From NCBI GenBank assembly GCA_013054445.1, contig JAAMPI010000726.1, forward strand, positions 1 through 27,387: a stretch of 27,387 nucleotides of DNA, written 5' to 3'. The first letter of the stretch is position 1. Each line of letters starts with the position of its first letter. This DNA comes from Cudoniella acicularis (Eukaryota > Ascomycota > Leotiomycetes > Helotiales > Helotiaceae). The notes below the pieces were generated by a model. That model made no database searches. It saw only the letters and a program-made list of their open reading frames with translations, and was not told where the DNA came from. A program made the translations under genes and the position numbers. Of the stretch, positions 1 to 10,247 are shown in pieces.

Positions 1-107
1 CGGCTACTTGGCAAAATTCGGGCCAATTTTTCTCCTTCGCGCTACTACGCCGATCCTCAAGCCTCATCCTCCGAATTGTAATCAGCTGGTAAAGGACGAC
101 CCAAATA

Positions 108-627
108 TCAGGGCTTGAGGACCCTCTCTCCCTCCTCCTCGACCGTTGCACGAGACTTCCTCTCCCTCTCCTTTGCCATCTGCTTATTCAACTCATCAAC
201 CTTCTCATTCCGCCTCTTTAATCCTCAGTAAGGCGTTGTGATTTCGTTCGGTGACCCTGGCCAATTCCTCCTGTAATTTTTTCCGCCCTTCCCAAATCTT
301 GCCAGGACCATCACTTGGCCGGAGACTTTCCCGGAGTTTCCTCCTAGCGGCGCCATCTTTCATCTTGTTAAGTTGCTTGCGCTGCAACTTTTCGAAGTCA
401 TAGTCGCGCTTGGTTCGCTCCAAGCCGGCGGGGTCTGAGTTGCCGTCGAGAGGCTCGCGTTTCTTGACGGGGGTGGCTCGCTTGAAACGGTCCTGGTCGA
501 GATGGTGGTAGACGAGTTCGTCCTTGGATTGAAGTTTGGAAGTGAGTTTCCTTTTGTACGCCATTTCTTGTAGAACATCCTTCATAAGCTCCGTATAGTC
601 CTTCATGAAGACGTCGAGTTCAGCCAT
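108..627 (-). CDS. Charged coiled-coil protein of unknown function; apparent +1 frame change near the C-terminus
   Basis: I do not recognise the family. The first frame runs from the ATG at 627 to a TGA at 205-207 (140 aa). It is rich in Lys, Arg, Glu and Leu and predicted by eye to be mostly helical: residues 1-35 form an amphipathic stretch, and residues 75-140 resemble a coiled coil. There is no signal peptide or membrane segment. Just before the stop, the +1 frame opens and continues in the same Lys/Glu/Arg-rich style for about 36 codons (including DELNKQMAKERERK) to a TGA at 108-110. Removing one base around 215-222 would join the two frames into a protein of about 173 aa. Either the gene is frameshifted, the assembly has an indel here, or the short form is real. 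The start is the first ATG of the ORF, just after a TAG. No intron is visible. Confidence 0.6.
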
Positions 628-2362
628 CTATGACACTAGTGTAAGAGGAAGAGGCTTTTGTGGGTGATAGTTCTGCGGGTACGGAGAATTGCGACAAATG
701 GAGAGAAAATTCCGATGATACGTTGCAAGGTCTGAGCCGTTGGTCATTGGAAAACTGCGGTGCAAGAGGTTGTATGACATTTAGTACAGAACAGGAGCGT
801 AAAGCCTTTAGTATGGCACAATTTTTGTTGGCACAAGGAAGAGGTTGTAGAGTGAAGAAGGTGTGCTGTCAAGTCTAGATTTGTAGTTGACAAAGATCGA
901 GTGAGTATCCGAATTGTAGCAGGAAAACTTGCGTCTACTGTCACTGTAGAAACAGTTGGTAACTCGTTCAGTTAAGAGTCAATAGAGTTACTTTCGTAAA
1001 AGATAACTATATCGACAAGGATAAGGTTTTATATTTGACCGCCTTTGGTTTTTCAAGTCGCTTAGAAGGTTTTACATTAAGAATTTCTCCTTTATAAGCT
1101 GCCTTGCTTTTCAATGTAAAGACCGTTGGAAAAGCCTGAAAATGCTGATACTCTTTTAGAGATAATTTGGCAGTAAATATAGGTTGCATTTGAGAGAGGG
1201 GTTCTGGAAGTAAAAGGGGAGTTCGGCTGTGCAGCTTATAGCGCTGCGCATTTTTTACCCACAACACTTCAGAATTGCAAAATCACCACAAAATTAAAGT
1301 GAATAATAACGACCGAATTATTTAATCGAGATACTTATATTTCAATGATATTAAAATATTTATCGGAAGCAGATCCTAAGTCGTTGAAACTTTGAAGTGT
1401 AAGTGGCAGTCCATAATAGTCATTTCACCGACCACTCCTGACAAAGGACAATTTCAAGAAATTCTTTGATAAAGTATTGCGAAATTCCCAAGAGTTACCA
1501 ATGGGGCACTTGATAAGCAACAAATTTTGTTTGGCATGATTCAGTTATATTGGTTTCTTCAGATTTGCAGACTCGGCAAATGCATCCAACTGCCCACGGC
1601 ACCAGGTCAATGGCAAGCTTTGTCTCTGATTAGCAAATATAGTACAGAAAAATCCCAAACTCAAACATATATTTTTGCACTCTACTTCAGGCAATCAAAT
1701 GACTCGCAGGGTAAAGCAGCAGCGGCTCTACCGCGTGGCCATGCCGGAAGGAAACTTGAGTACGGGCTTTCCTCGAGCGCCAAATCCAATCAGAATCACC
1801 CGCAGGCAAACCACCCGGGGAAGTACTCTCAAGTCACTTTCACTCCTAGTCTTGCCGAATTCATTAGTTTCTTTTTTAATAAAGCACGATTTAGTTCTCT
1901 GTGGCTCTCTTTATTTCTACAAACGTTTTACTTGAAGTATTAGAGCGAGATAATAAATGGAGTGTGGTTGTGGACGAAGGCCGGAAATGGGACGCTATCT
2001 GCTACGCTGCCACCAGAGTTGCATTGGCCCGTGCACACTAGTTCTCGCTTAATTCTGACTAATTAGAGGGCTTAGTTTCCTTATCAAAAGTATCAATTCT
2101 CACTTCTCCTTATAAAAACTCTCAAAGCAGCTATTATATTTACATAAATAGACGTCGCACTACTTACACCTAAAGGAGGACTAGTGCTTTGTGCTTTTTT
2201 GGCCCGAATTAGACGTAATTTCCCCTAGTGCAACCCGCTTTCTAGAGCGGTCTCTATACCTTGGTCCTTTACAAGCTACGCAGCACCTCCTTTTCGCTAT
2301 CTTTACTAGCTTATGTGACTACATAGGCAATTAATCAGCTGCCTAGCTAATAAGTGAGATTC
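628..2362. other. A+T-rich intergenic spacer
   Basis: I see no supportable gene here. Short ORFs occur at 660-878 (+), 1007-1267 (-) and 1527-1943 (+) but none has a recognisable domain. The 1007-1267 minus ORF (86 aa, Lys-rich C-terminal half) is the most protein-like. A G+C-richer island at about 1690-1830 stands out from its surroundings but could not be assigned. Confidence 0.5.
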
Positions 2363-2578
2363 TGTTACAGCTCTGCAAAGGCACGAGGGCCCTGACGTCA
2401 CGTAGGGACGTATTTGCAAGAAGGTGCTGTATTATCGAAGAAACTAAGCTAAGGAGAGAAGAAGAGAGGTGGCCCTGAAGGGGCCTTATATACAGGAGGT
2501 GAGTCTAGCACGGACCAGGACACGTGACAAGGGGGGACGCGTCAGGTAAAGGGGACGCGTCGAACCAGGTCTATGACA
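2363..2578 (-). repeat. LTR of a degraded retrotransposon, minus orientation (copy A1)
   Basis: Read on the minus strand this 216-bp segment begins TGTCATAG and ends CTGTAACA, the TG..CA ends typical of an LTR. It contains a TATATAAGG box, a pyrimidine-rich tract, two GACGCGTC octamers, a CACGTG box and a TGACGTCA palindrome. The 233-bp segment at 2902-3134 is a close copy in the opposite orientation, differing mainly by a short insertion and scattered substitutions. On the minus strand the LTR is preceded by a purine-rich run interrupted by Ns, which could be the polypurine tract of the element. Confidence 0.75.
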
Positions 2579-2581
2579 GAT

Positions 2582-2585
2582 NNTN
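2582..2585. other. Ambiguous bases (N) in the assembly
   Basis: Three N characters interrupt the sequence between the LTR copy and the coding scrap. The break lies exactly where a polypurine tract would meet a 3' LTR, so it probably marks a homopolymer or a collapsed repeat. Confidence 0.9.
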
Positions 2586-2635
2586 CCATATCTCTTGCCC
2601 TAAAACCGATCAAAAAGAGGGGTATCACTTACCCT

Positions 2636-2731
2636 CTAATAAGATCTAGTAGTATAAGGTTGAGCCTCTAGCTTCAACTCTTCAAGCTTCCTTTTAGCGG
2701 TATTACTCGCCTTCTTCTGAAGTGAGTATTT
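2636..2731 (-). pseudogene. Possible C-terminal scrap of a retrotransposon polyprotein
   Basis: A minus-strand open stretch of about 32 codons ends at a TAG (2636-2638) with a Lys/Glu-rich tail that includes KRKLEELKLEAQPYTTRSY. It lies directly upstream, in the element's direction, of the putative polypurine tract and LTR copy A1, where the end of pol would be expected in a gypsy- or copia-type element. It is too short to assign a domain, so the assignment rests on position. Confidence 0.35.
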
Positions 2732-2908
2732 GTCACGGAGTTGGTTCACGTGACCTGTTCTACACGTGACGGCGCTAGGCCTAAGCGAGGTTCGGGCAGA
2801 GGTTAAATACGTGGCAGCTTCTCCCTTCCCCTTCTTCTCTTCTTCGTCGATTATTCTAAGTAATAGAGCACTGTTTACTTGACGTCTGCCTGACTGCTCT
2901 ATGTCACA
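2731..2908. repeat. Second LTR-like sequence (family B), probably a solo LTR or insertion
   Basis: The segment starts TGTCACGG and ends TGTCACA, so it has TG..CA ends on the plus strand and also reads TG..CA on the minus strand. Inside it has CACGTGAC boxes, a TTAAATA promoter-like element and a long CT-rich tract followed by TCTTCGTCG, an architecture like that of fungal LTRs. It is unrelated to the A copies in sequence and abuts or overlaps the start of copy A2 at 2902. Its orientation cannot be decided. Confidence 0.45.
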
Positions 2909-3134
2909 GACCTGGTTTGACGCGTCCCCCTTACCTGACGTGTCGGCCTTGCCTGCGACGCGTCCCCCTTATCACGTGTCCTCGCTTAGCGGAACTCACC
3001 TCCTGTATATAAGGCCCTTTCGGGGCCACCTCTCTTCTTCTCTCCTTAGCTTAGTTTCTTCGTAATATAGCACCTTCTTGCAAATACGTCCCCACGTGAC
3101 GTCAGGGCCCTCGTGCCTTTGCAGAGCTGTAACA
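2902..3134 (+). repeat. LTR of a degraded retrotransposon, plus orientation (copy A2)
   Basis: This 233-bp sequence begins TGTCACAG and ends CTGTAACA. It shares with the reverse complement of 2363-2578 the TATATAAGG box, the CCACCTCTCTTCTTCTCTCC tract, two GACGCGTC octamers and the ACGTGACGTCAGGGCCC block near its end. No internal region follows it; the MDR gene begins 168 bp downstream. Flanking bases (GATTC left of A1, TAAAG right of A2) do not form a target-site duplication, so the pair is not simply one inverted insertion. Confidence 0.75.
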
Positions 3135-3301
3135 TAAAGTAATGTTCATATTGTATTTTCAAAAGCGCGGGTTTATTGTACCACTTCCCCAACTCCCACT
3201 TTCTTTCGATTTCTTTCACTACACAGACTGTTCTACTTCGTCAGGCACACACAAACCTCTTGATACCAGGTTGCCTCTCTGTGATCAGCCTTCAAATTCG
3301 T

Positions 3302-4381
3302 CTACAACTTGTATACCAACTTCTCACCCCGAACTTTTTCATTCTTCATATCATCCATCCCCTGCACAACGCCCTCAAGTCCAGTCCCTACCTTAACAGG
3401 ATGGCTCTTCAACTTCCCCTCTGCAATAAGCTTCTCCGTCAGCGCAAACCAGGTTTTCCCGAAGTCGTGATCCTCTTTACTAGCGGGAAACGGGTAACCC
3501 ATCTTATCGAAATATTCTCCGAAGACTGTATACATCAGCACAAACTTACTCTCCACATCCTCTCTTGGCAACTTTTCATTCATAACAGTTGCAAGGGTAA
3601 GGCCCTTCACATCGGAGGAGAGCGCTTCACAGCATATGACAGCAGAAGAATCGACACCAACGGTATCGAAAGCATACCGCAGTGTGTTAGCCGTGAACTT
3701 CCGGATCTTCGCACCAACGCCCGGCTCGTTATAATCAAAAACCTTATCCGCACCACGGGATAGCACCAAGTCGTTATTTCTAGGCGAACAAGTAGTGACA
3801 ACTTTGTATCCAGCCATTTTAGCGAATTGGATGGCAAGCGTTCCGGTTGCCGTACTACCACCATAAATCAAGAGCCATTCCCCCCTTCCCTTGTCCTCAC
3901 CAGGCATAAACAATAATCCAAGTCCCTTTCCCTTTTGGAAAAGGGCTTGGCCAACCGTGATAGTGCCCAAGGGGATAGAACTCAAATCCTCAATGCTCAG
4001 AGGGCTGTTGGCGGGGACATGCATAGTAATGTCAGCCTTCACAGAAGCGTACTCGGCAAAAACTCCATCGTTGCTTTCGGATTGGTTACTCCCGTGGCCG
4101 ACACCGAAGACTTTATCTCCGACCTTGAAAGATTTGGTGACCTCCGGCCCAATGGAAACTACCGTTCCGGCGTAGTCGCAGCCGACGATGGAAAAGGGTT
4201 TTGCGCCTTGAATTCTGGCGACATGTTTCCAGTCGGTGGGATTGAGCGCCACGTCTGTGATTTTGACGATGAGATGTGTGGGGCGCTGGGTGGGGAGGCG
4301 GATGCTCCTGATGGTTGGGACTGTCTCGCCAGGGGCGTAGGTGATTGCCTTCATAGTTTCTGGAAGAGTAGTGGAAGACAT
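3302..4381 (-). CDS. Medium-chain dehydrogenase/reductase, enoyl-reductase / quinone-oxidoreductase-like
   Basis: From the ATG at 4381 this gives 359 aa without introns, a usual length for fungal trans-acting enoyl reductases (LovC/ToxD-like) and zeta-crystallin-type oxidoreductases. The N-terminal GroES-like fold has ALNPTDWKH, GCDYAGTVVSIG and VGDKVFGVGHG. The Rossmann fold carries the nucleotide-binding loop YGGSTATGTLAIQFAK, followed by a typical SPRN..LVLSRGADKVFDY segment. The Cys/His catalytic-zinc ligands of true alcohol dehydrogenases are not evident, so an NADPH-dependent reduction of an activated double bond or quinone is the likely chemistry. The substrate is unknown; no polyketide synthase lies nearby. 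The frame stays open upstream to an ATG at 4564, adding 61 residues rich in Lys, Arg and Ser. This could be a mitochondrial presequence or simply 5' UTR; the internal start fits the family better. Confidence 0.88.
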   Translation of the reverse strand: MSSTTLPETMKAITYAPGETVPTIRSIRLPTQRPTHLIVKITDVALNPTDWKHVARIQGAKPFSIVGCDYAGTVVSIGPEVTKSFKVGDKVFGVGHGSNQSESNDGVFAEYASVKADITMHVPANSPLSIEDLSSIPLGTITVGQALFQKGKGLGLLFMPGEDKGRGEWLLIYGGSTATGTLAIQFAKMAGYKVVTTCSPRNNDLVLSRGADKVFDYNEPGVGAKIRKFTANTLRYAFDTVGVDSSAVICCEALSSDVKGLTLATVMNEKLPREDVESKFVLMYTVFGEYFDKMGYPFPASKEDHDFGKTWFALTEKLIAEGKLKSHPVKVGTGLEGVVQGMDDMKNEKVRGEKLVYKL

Positions 4382-5358
4382 TTTGCGAGAGATGTTGCGG
4401 AGGTGATTGTCTTTTGGGGTTGTGGTAAAATGTGTTTCCTCAGATAATTGAAGTTGTGAGGTGAATGGGTAGTGTGAGCGGGAGAATGGCGACTTCGATC
4501 TCCTTGATTGTTGGAAAACTTGAAAACCGCGCTTGCAGAGTGGGGAACCCTTCAGCAGAACCATACCTCTTTATAGTCCTCTGTCTTCTGCACTTCTCAT
4601 GGGTCATACAAAAGCCGTCATTCCTTCCGATAAAACTTTGTCTAAAAGAGTAACTGTTTTGAAGCTGTTTTTTGATCTGTCATGCCTTCGCACGACTACC
4701 AGGGAAGCTTGTACCACCTGGACCAGTAAAGGACTCGAACCATATCGGCCATCTAAGAGAGGAACCAATCAACCCCGAAAAGTACCTGGGGATATTACAA
4801 ATAGAGGTCCTCTTGTATACCTGCAGTAGATATGCTTTAATTTTATTTTGTTTGCAGACTTTATTACTGGATAAATATGTATATAGGAGCTACCTACCTA
4901 AGGTCTACAATATTGATTTTGTTTTATCGAATTTTAACATATAGTAGCAGTCTAAGCTCCTGGGCTTGTAATAGGCGCTAAGCCTCTTCTAGACTGAAAC
5001 TCGCTAATGCAGTAAGTTTAGAAGAGGTTCGAACACGTAGCTGCACCCGTGCATCCAGCAGCCATAGTGGCTACCAGCCTACCACTGAAATTCCGGCCGG
5101 GACTTCTATTCCGCCGTGTGCTCGGACCTCTTCCAAACCTACTCGCTATCCCGGGACAACCCCACGTCCCGCAACTCCGCCCACGCGAAAATCAATTGTT
5201 TCAAGTTTTTAGCTATAACGTTAAAAGTAATACCACCTACAAGTCAAGCAAGTTGAATGGTGATATTTCTAAGACAAATTACTTGTTTATTGATCAGGTT
5301 TTCCGAGGTGAGCGGAGTTGCGGAATTAGCAGTTGTCCCGGGAACCCGAGTACTGTTT

Positions 5359-5463
5359 TTGCGACTACGCCTTCCAAATCATTAAAGCCCAGATCTTACC
5401 AATCCTAGGTTTGCGACTACGCCTTCCAAATCATTAAAGTATTAGATCTTACCAATCTTAGGT
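5359..5463. repeat. Tandem duplication, two ~52-bp copies
   Basis: The block starting TTGCGACTACGCCTTCCAAA at 5359-5410 is repeated directly at 5411-5463. The copies differ by a CC to TATT change in the middle and one C/T near the end. They are otherwise identical, so the duplication is fairly recent. Confidence 0.9.
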
Positions 5464-5927
5464 TACACCGTCAATTCGACCGCCGAAAACCGGATATACA
5501 CAAAGACCCAACATCGAAAATATATGCAAATGCAAGCGTACGACTCTACGAGGCTTCTGGATTGGAAAGCACGAGGGTGTGGGCCCAACTAGAATCGGGG
5601 TCTGTTGCATCCATGCTCCAAAGCCCATAAGCTGGACCCGCAGTCGTGGGGCTAGAGATCTGTCTTGTAGAAATCGTCGTTTCGGGCGTAGAAAACTCTT
5701 ACAGTGGACCACTCCGGAAGCGCGCTTGCTTAACGCCTGTGAGATGATACGACCATCTCCTATTATTACTAAGGAAACAGGAGTTATGCTTATGAAAGGG
5801 TTTCGGCTCCTTGATTCTTCTGAACACGTATTTCGGTGGAATTTGCAGCAACTGTCGTCGGTCTCTTCAAACTTGCGTGTATGAAACTCCCCTTCCCTCG
5901 AGGCTCCTACCTTCCTCCCTGCAGTGT

Positions 5928-6230
5928 TCAGCGGTCGCTGACCTCATGCATATGCAAGACAACGAGAGGGAGTACGCAAAAAGAAAAAGGTTGCTGCAAG
6001 ACAAATGGCAGTCCCGATGCCCGCTTCGGATTTCCAGTAGCTACCAAAGCCAGCTTCCCAGCAATCGGCTCGTCCTCGATTCGATCAACCACACAGACTG
6101 CCCCAACCCCTACGCACTCAACAACTCTAAATCTAGCTTTGGGTTCATCATTGACGGAAGAAGAATCAGAGACCAGCTTTATTGCCGAGTTCTCCAGTGC
6201 GCAAATTAAAAAGCTCGTCAAATACCTCAA
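5928..6230 (-). CDS. Doubtful ORF, 100 aa, unknown
   Basis: The minus-strand ORF has a hydrophobic N-terminus and a middle part with VVECVGVGAVCVVD and GKLALVATGNPK. The alternating small and beta-branched residues look more protein-like than its overlapping plus-strand frames. It faintly recalls the start of fungal SET-domain proteins, but no SET motif follows, so I do not assign a function. It may be a gene fragment or chance. Confidence 0.2.
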   Translation of the reverse strand: MRYLTSFLICALENSAIKLVSDSSSVNDEPKARFRVVECVGVGAVCVVDRIEDEPIAGKLALVATGNPKRASGLPFVLQQPFSFCVLPLVVLHMHEVSDR

Positions 6231-7193
6231 GTGCCACCCTAACTAACTTTAATACCTAAAGTACCCTTTATATCCCACTTATATGCCACTCGCTCACTAC
6301 CCGTCTAATTCGCGAGCGCTAGTACAGTATGTAGGAAGTAGGCTGTAGGTAGTATCGTGTCATTGATCCGTAATTAGGTCTATCAATCGCAGCTGTGTAT
6401 AATTGAGTAGAGCGTGTACTGTTACATTTAATCGTACCTAATTGATCTCACAATTAATTATAGCGATTATAATATTATTTGAATCTGAAGCGGACCAGGC
6501 ATAAATCTCGCGTGGGCCTCTGACTCGCCATGTCACTAAGAAACCTGATCAATCTGGCGACAGCATTTTCTTCTCTATGTCTGAGACATCAGAATCCACG
6601 CGAACTCCAGAAAAGATAGAAAAAGGAATTTAAGCTGCCCCTCGCATCACGGATTCTGAAAAGGACTCGGGGTTCCCTTAGACTCCCAGGCATAAGGGAG
6701 GCATGGCAAGTCTATACATCTAGCTCTTCCACAACTCCCAACATCAAACCTTGGCATTACTTCCAATCCTCCATCGTTCTCTCCCATTTCATATCCCTTT
6801 TTCCTGCTTTGAGCCCAGATTAATTTCTGCGCAAAGTCACAAACACTTGTCTCGGCAAAGAGACACGCCAATCAATAACCAAAAGCAACACTACCCCAAA
6901 CCAATACAGTAAAAGAAAGGAAAGAAATCAATGCGTCGGCACTTGTCATAGACGAAGGGGAAAACGGTCGGTATTTCGATACCGATTGACTACGACTAAG
7001 GCTGATCTTGGATTTGGATTTTTGACTATGTCAGGTGATTGTGTATGTAAATACTGGGGGAAAAGACAAGGTGTGCTACAAACTCCAGATATTGATTCTA
7101 CGTCCCAAGAAACACCCAGAAAGGCTCGGATATAATACATACAAGCTTTGCAAAAACTGTTTTCCAGATATAGATTTTTTCGAGGCAAAAATG

Positions 7194-9470
7194 TTATAGG
7201 CCCTCAGGATCTCCATCTCCCTCTCCACGCGACTCAACGCCGTGGAAAGCTTCGCCGAAAGCAGAGTCGTCCATGCCGACGTCCATATCCATGGCCAGGT
7301 CACCAAGTCCGCCTCCTGGGGTATCGCCAAGATCGTCACCGTAGCTTGCTAGAGCATCACCTGCAGAATCGAGATCATCAAGGCCTGCGAAGTCGTTCGG
7401 TGATGGATGGAAATCAGGAAGTGGTGTCTGATTTGAGGAACCTGTTGGAAGCGGCGAGGGATTTGCATTTATAGTTGCAGGTGTTGATGTGGTTGGAGCA
7501 GTAGTCTGTGGGGGAAGAGTCGTTTGTGGATCAGCCTGTGCAGATGTGTGTGTAGGAGATACGCCTCCAGGAGGAACAACTACCCAATCACCCGTGCCAG
7601 TTCCATCAGCTGGAGGCTGGTCATTTAAAGGCCCACTGTCACCCATATTGACATCCAGTTGATCATGCTGTGCAGCAGGGGGTGCTAAGGGTTGGGGCGA
7701 TGCGGCAGGAATGTTGCTTGGAGTTCCTGCAGATGATTGAGGTTGCAGGTGAGGTTGGGGCGTTGCGAAATTACTACCGGGAGTCGCATTCGAGGAAGCC
7801 CCTGTGTGGAACTGATCGAGGAGACCAGCAACAGAACCCCCCATTTCAATATCCGCATCTCCAACCATTACCCCGCTGTGCTGAGAACCATTGTTTGAGC
7901 CAGGTGGAGAAACTCTTGGACTTGGGGCTGGAGCTGCCTTTGGACTTGGTGCGGCAGGTGGCTCCTCATAGCCACCGTCTTGAATCCGAATCAACTCCTT
8001 CACGGTAGCTGCATGTCGACCGAGAGAGGCTTCCACCTGGGCAAGAATATCAGCGACTTTCGATGGAGTGCGAACAACGGGTGGCGTTTCATCGTTATCC
8101 TCGACATCAATTCTCCCTTCCAGACGCCAATACTCAGGACCAATATCAGTCGGATCGTTCTCCGCGGTACGAAGTTCCTTCTCAGCCATGTTGATAAGAG
8201 CGCCTTTTTGAAACCTTGCTAGCCTCTTGGCATGCTTTGCCTTCATTTTCTCTATCTCCTTCTCTGTTTGCGCTATGCGATCGTTGGCCCTCTTGCGGAA
8301 ATCGTCGGCCTTGCCTGGATCCAGTCGACCAACATAGCTGTGCTTGGGAACGTCCTTGTCGGGGTCTAGCGGCGCGTCAAAAATTCCCTCTGTTAAGCTT
8401 GCAAGTTGTCCACGAACACCAAGCCCTAGGTCGGCTGGAATAATCTGATTGATGGAATAGGGAGAGGACAAAATTTCTTCCATCCACTCGTGATTCTGCT
8501 TGTATCTGCTCATGCTGATTTCGCGGGGAGTAGTGTGATCGAAGAGATCGCCGCGCGAAGTATCTTCTTCATCGTCAATGTCCAATACTGCGGCGGCATT
8601 GTTGGCAGCTGCTTGGCTTGTATTTGCTTGTGTTCGAACCCGTTTTGCTGGAGGACCCGGTACAGCGTGCTGTGTAGGATACGCCATTGTTTGTGGAATC
8701 CTGGCAGGAGGCGCGTTGCCTCCGTATATTGGTGCACCTCGAGGCTGATTCCGAGGAAAGGCAATCTGCGGCCAATTTGTGCGATCATGAAGCATGAATT
8801 CTTTCTGAACGATTTGGCCTTGTGAATGAAGGTAGGCTCGAGCCTGAATTGTATTTTGTACCCGCACGTCCACAGGGATCATGTTGGAAGGAACGCGATC
8901 GTTTGGTTCAGCTTGACCATAGTGAATAATCCACAAAGCAATGTCCGGTGATGGAGCACCAGCAGGTTGGTTTCGAGAAGGGATCAGACGGTAGCGGCGG
9001 CGTGAGTGGGTTGCGAGAGGCTCTCCAGGGGAATAGCCAGTTTTGGCATGATACATTTCAAGAAGCTAGCAACGTCAGCAATGTCTTTTTGGCGCGTATG
9101 AAGTCCAATAAACACTCACGTATCCGCCTATGTCCAATTGAAAGACCGTCTCTCCTGGTGCCCAAACATAACCATCGCTAGGGAAGTCGGTGCCCAGCGA
9201 AGGGGACTGCCAGACGAGCAGAATCGTGCCATCAGCGGGTCTGTCGAGGTATGTCCAGTAGAATGGCGCCGTGTCGCGCGCAATCTTCGGTGCCCCAATG
9301 AGCCAGTCTGCGACCTTGTCGGGGTGTAAAGAAGGGAGTTGAGGGAAGCGGTAGGTTGACAGGAGGTGAACATGCGGTTGCTGGGCGAGAATTGTTAGCC
9401 TGGGGTGTGATGGGGTTGGCAGGTGTATACAAACCAGATCGCGATGGATTCCTTGACTTGGATCCTGCAT
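7194..9470 (-). CDS. ssr4: SWI/SNF and RSC chromatin-remodelling complex subunit Ssr4 (DUF1750)
   Basis: The CDS is the complement of 9435-9470, 9120-9380 and 7194-9065, giving 722 aa. Both introns (9381-9434 and 9066-9119) are 54 bp and phase 0, with GTTTGT..CAG and GTGAGT..TAG ends and GCTAAC and GCTGAC branch sites. Residues 1 to about 240 match the fungal Ssr4/DUF1750 domain, with HLLSTYRFPQLPSL, APKIARDTAPFYWTYLD, DGTILLVWQ and KTGYSPGEPLATHSRRRYRL. Residues 350-400 form a Lys/Glu coiled coil. Residues 460-660 are Pro/Ser/Gln/Thr-rich and disordered, and the C-terminus is acidic (GLGDLAMDMDVGMDDSAFGE). Ssr4 homologues are nuclear subunits of SWI/SNF and RSC in fission yeast; the biochemical role of the domain is not settled. 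An in-frame ATG at 9524 would add 18 residues, but the ATG at 9470 starts closer to the conserved region. Confidence 0.9.
9066..9119 (-). other. Intron 2 of ssr4
   Basis: The intron is 54 bp, reads GTGAGT...GCTGAC...CTAG on the minus strand, and is phase 0. It joins LDIGGY to LLEMYHAKTGY, restoring a continuous conserved domain. Confidence 0.9.
9381..9434 (-). other. Intron 1 of ssr4
   Basis: The intron is 54 bp, reads GTTTGT...GCTAAC...CCCAG on the minus strand, and is phase 0. Removing it joins HRDL to QPHVHLLS and keeps the DUF1750 frame. Confidence 0.8.
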
Positions 9471-10247
9471 TTTCCCGGATTTGATGCAGTGGTGATGCGT
9501 GAATCGAATGCTGAAGATACCCAAAATAATGCGCTTTTGGACAGCTCAAGGTTCGCGATTCAGCGCGACGAGCGCCAAGCCTTTACGGTCTGCACGTGAT
9601 GTGATGAGTAAGGGGCTCGGGCCACCAAGTTTACTTTAACGACATCTCTTTCGAAGCAAGCCCTTGCTCCGGCTCCCTGTATAATATATCACTTTCTGAT
9701 GAAAGAGGAAGTATAATATCTCAGTTACTGTAAGTAATTCAAATCTACGAAAAGAGTTGGTGGACGCAGTGCGGTTGAAGGTTGAAGGAAGTAAAATCGT
9801 AACCTCACAATATACCACACCAGTCATGAGAAGACGTATTCGGTATTTATCTTCATTTAGTAGTATCTGAGGTATTTGCCGTTACTTCGACGTCCTCCAG
9901 TTGTGAGATCTATAACTAATTCCTACAGGTATCTATTGCTCGGTGGGATTCTCTCAATCATCACCAGCCCAAACTCTTTCATCAATGCCTCCAAAATCCT
10001 ACAAACACACATGCCCACTGCCACTTCCACTTCCATCCCCATTTCCAATACTCTCTACTCAAATCCTCGCCCACGGAGACAGAAAGATTCTGCAGGCGTT
10101 TGTGATCCAAGCCTCCGGAATCGCACCCCACAAGGTCTGCGCCTCCATGATTTCCGCAACCACACGTGTCAAGAGGCCGTTCTGTGGCACTCGAGGCGAC
10201 TTTTCCACCGGCAACGCTGTGGCGACGACAGTTGGTTCTGGCTTTAC
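9471..10247. other. Spacer upstream of ssr4 with competing open frames
   Basis: A plus ORF at 9985-10251 (88 aa from an ATG after TCATCA; Pro-rich start) overlaps a minus-strand frame that is open from the TAG at 10248-10250 down to about 10070. Neither has a recognisable domain and only one, if any, is coding. The rest (9471-9870) is presumably ssr4 5' UTR and promoter; I see no clear motif in it. Confidence 0.4.

Larger units (their letters stand above)
4565..7193. other. Long intergenic spacer with a tandem duplication
   Basis: No recognisable gene was found. The stretch holds the 52-bp tandem duplication at 5359-5463, a doubtful ORF at 5928-6230, and A+T-rich sequence around 6240-6500. 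The part next to 7194 is probably the 3' UTR of ssr4. Confidence 0.5.

Noticed and set aside
3176..4447. Plus-strand ORFs of 195 and 170 aa (3176-3763 and 3935-4447)
   Set aside because: They lie antisense to the well-supported MDR reductase and have no recognisable domain; they are shadows of its codon pattern.
4725..4800. tRNA-like T-loop (GGTTCGAGTCC on the minus strand)
   Set aside because: The flanking bases do not form a T-stem, and no D-arm, anticodon arm or acceptor stem can be folded.
5000..5045. GGTTCGAAC resembling a tRNA T-arm
   Set aside because: The stem does not pair and the upstream sequence gives no cloverleaf.
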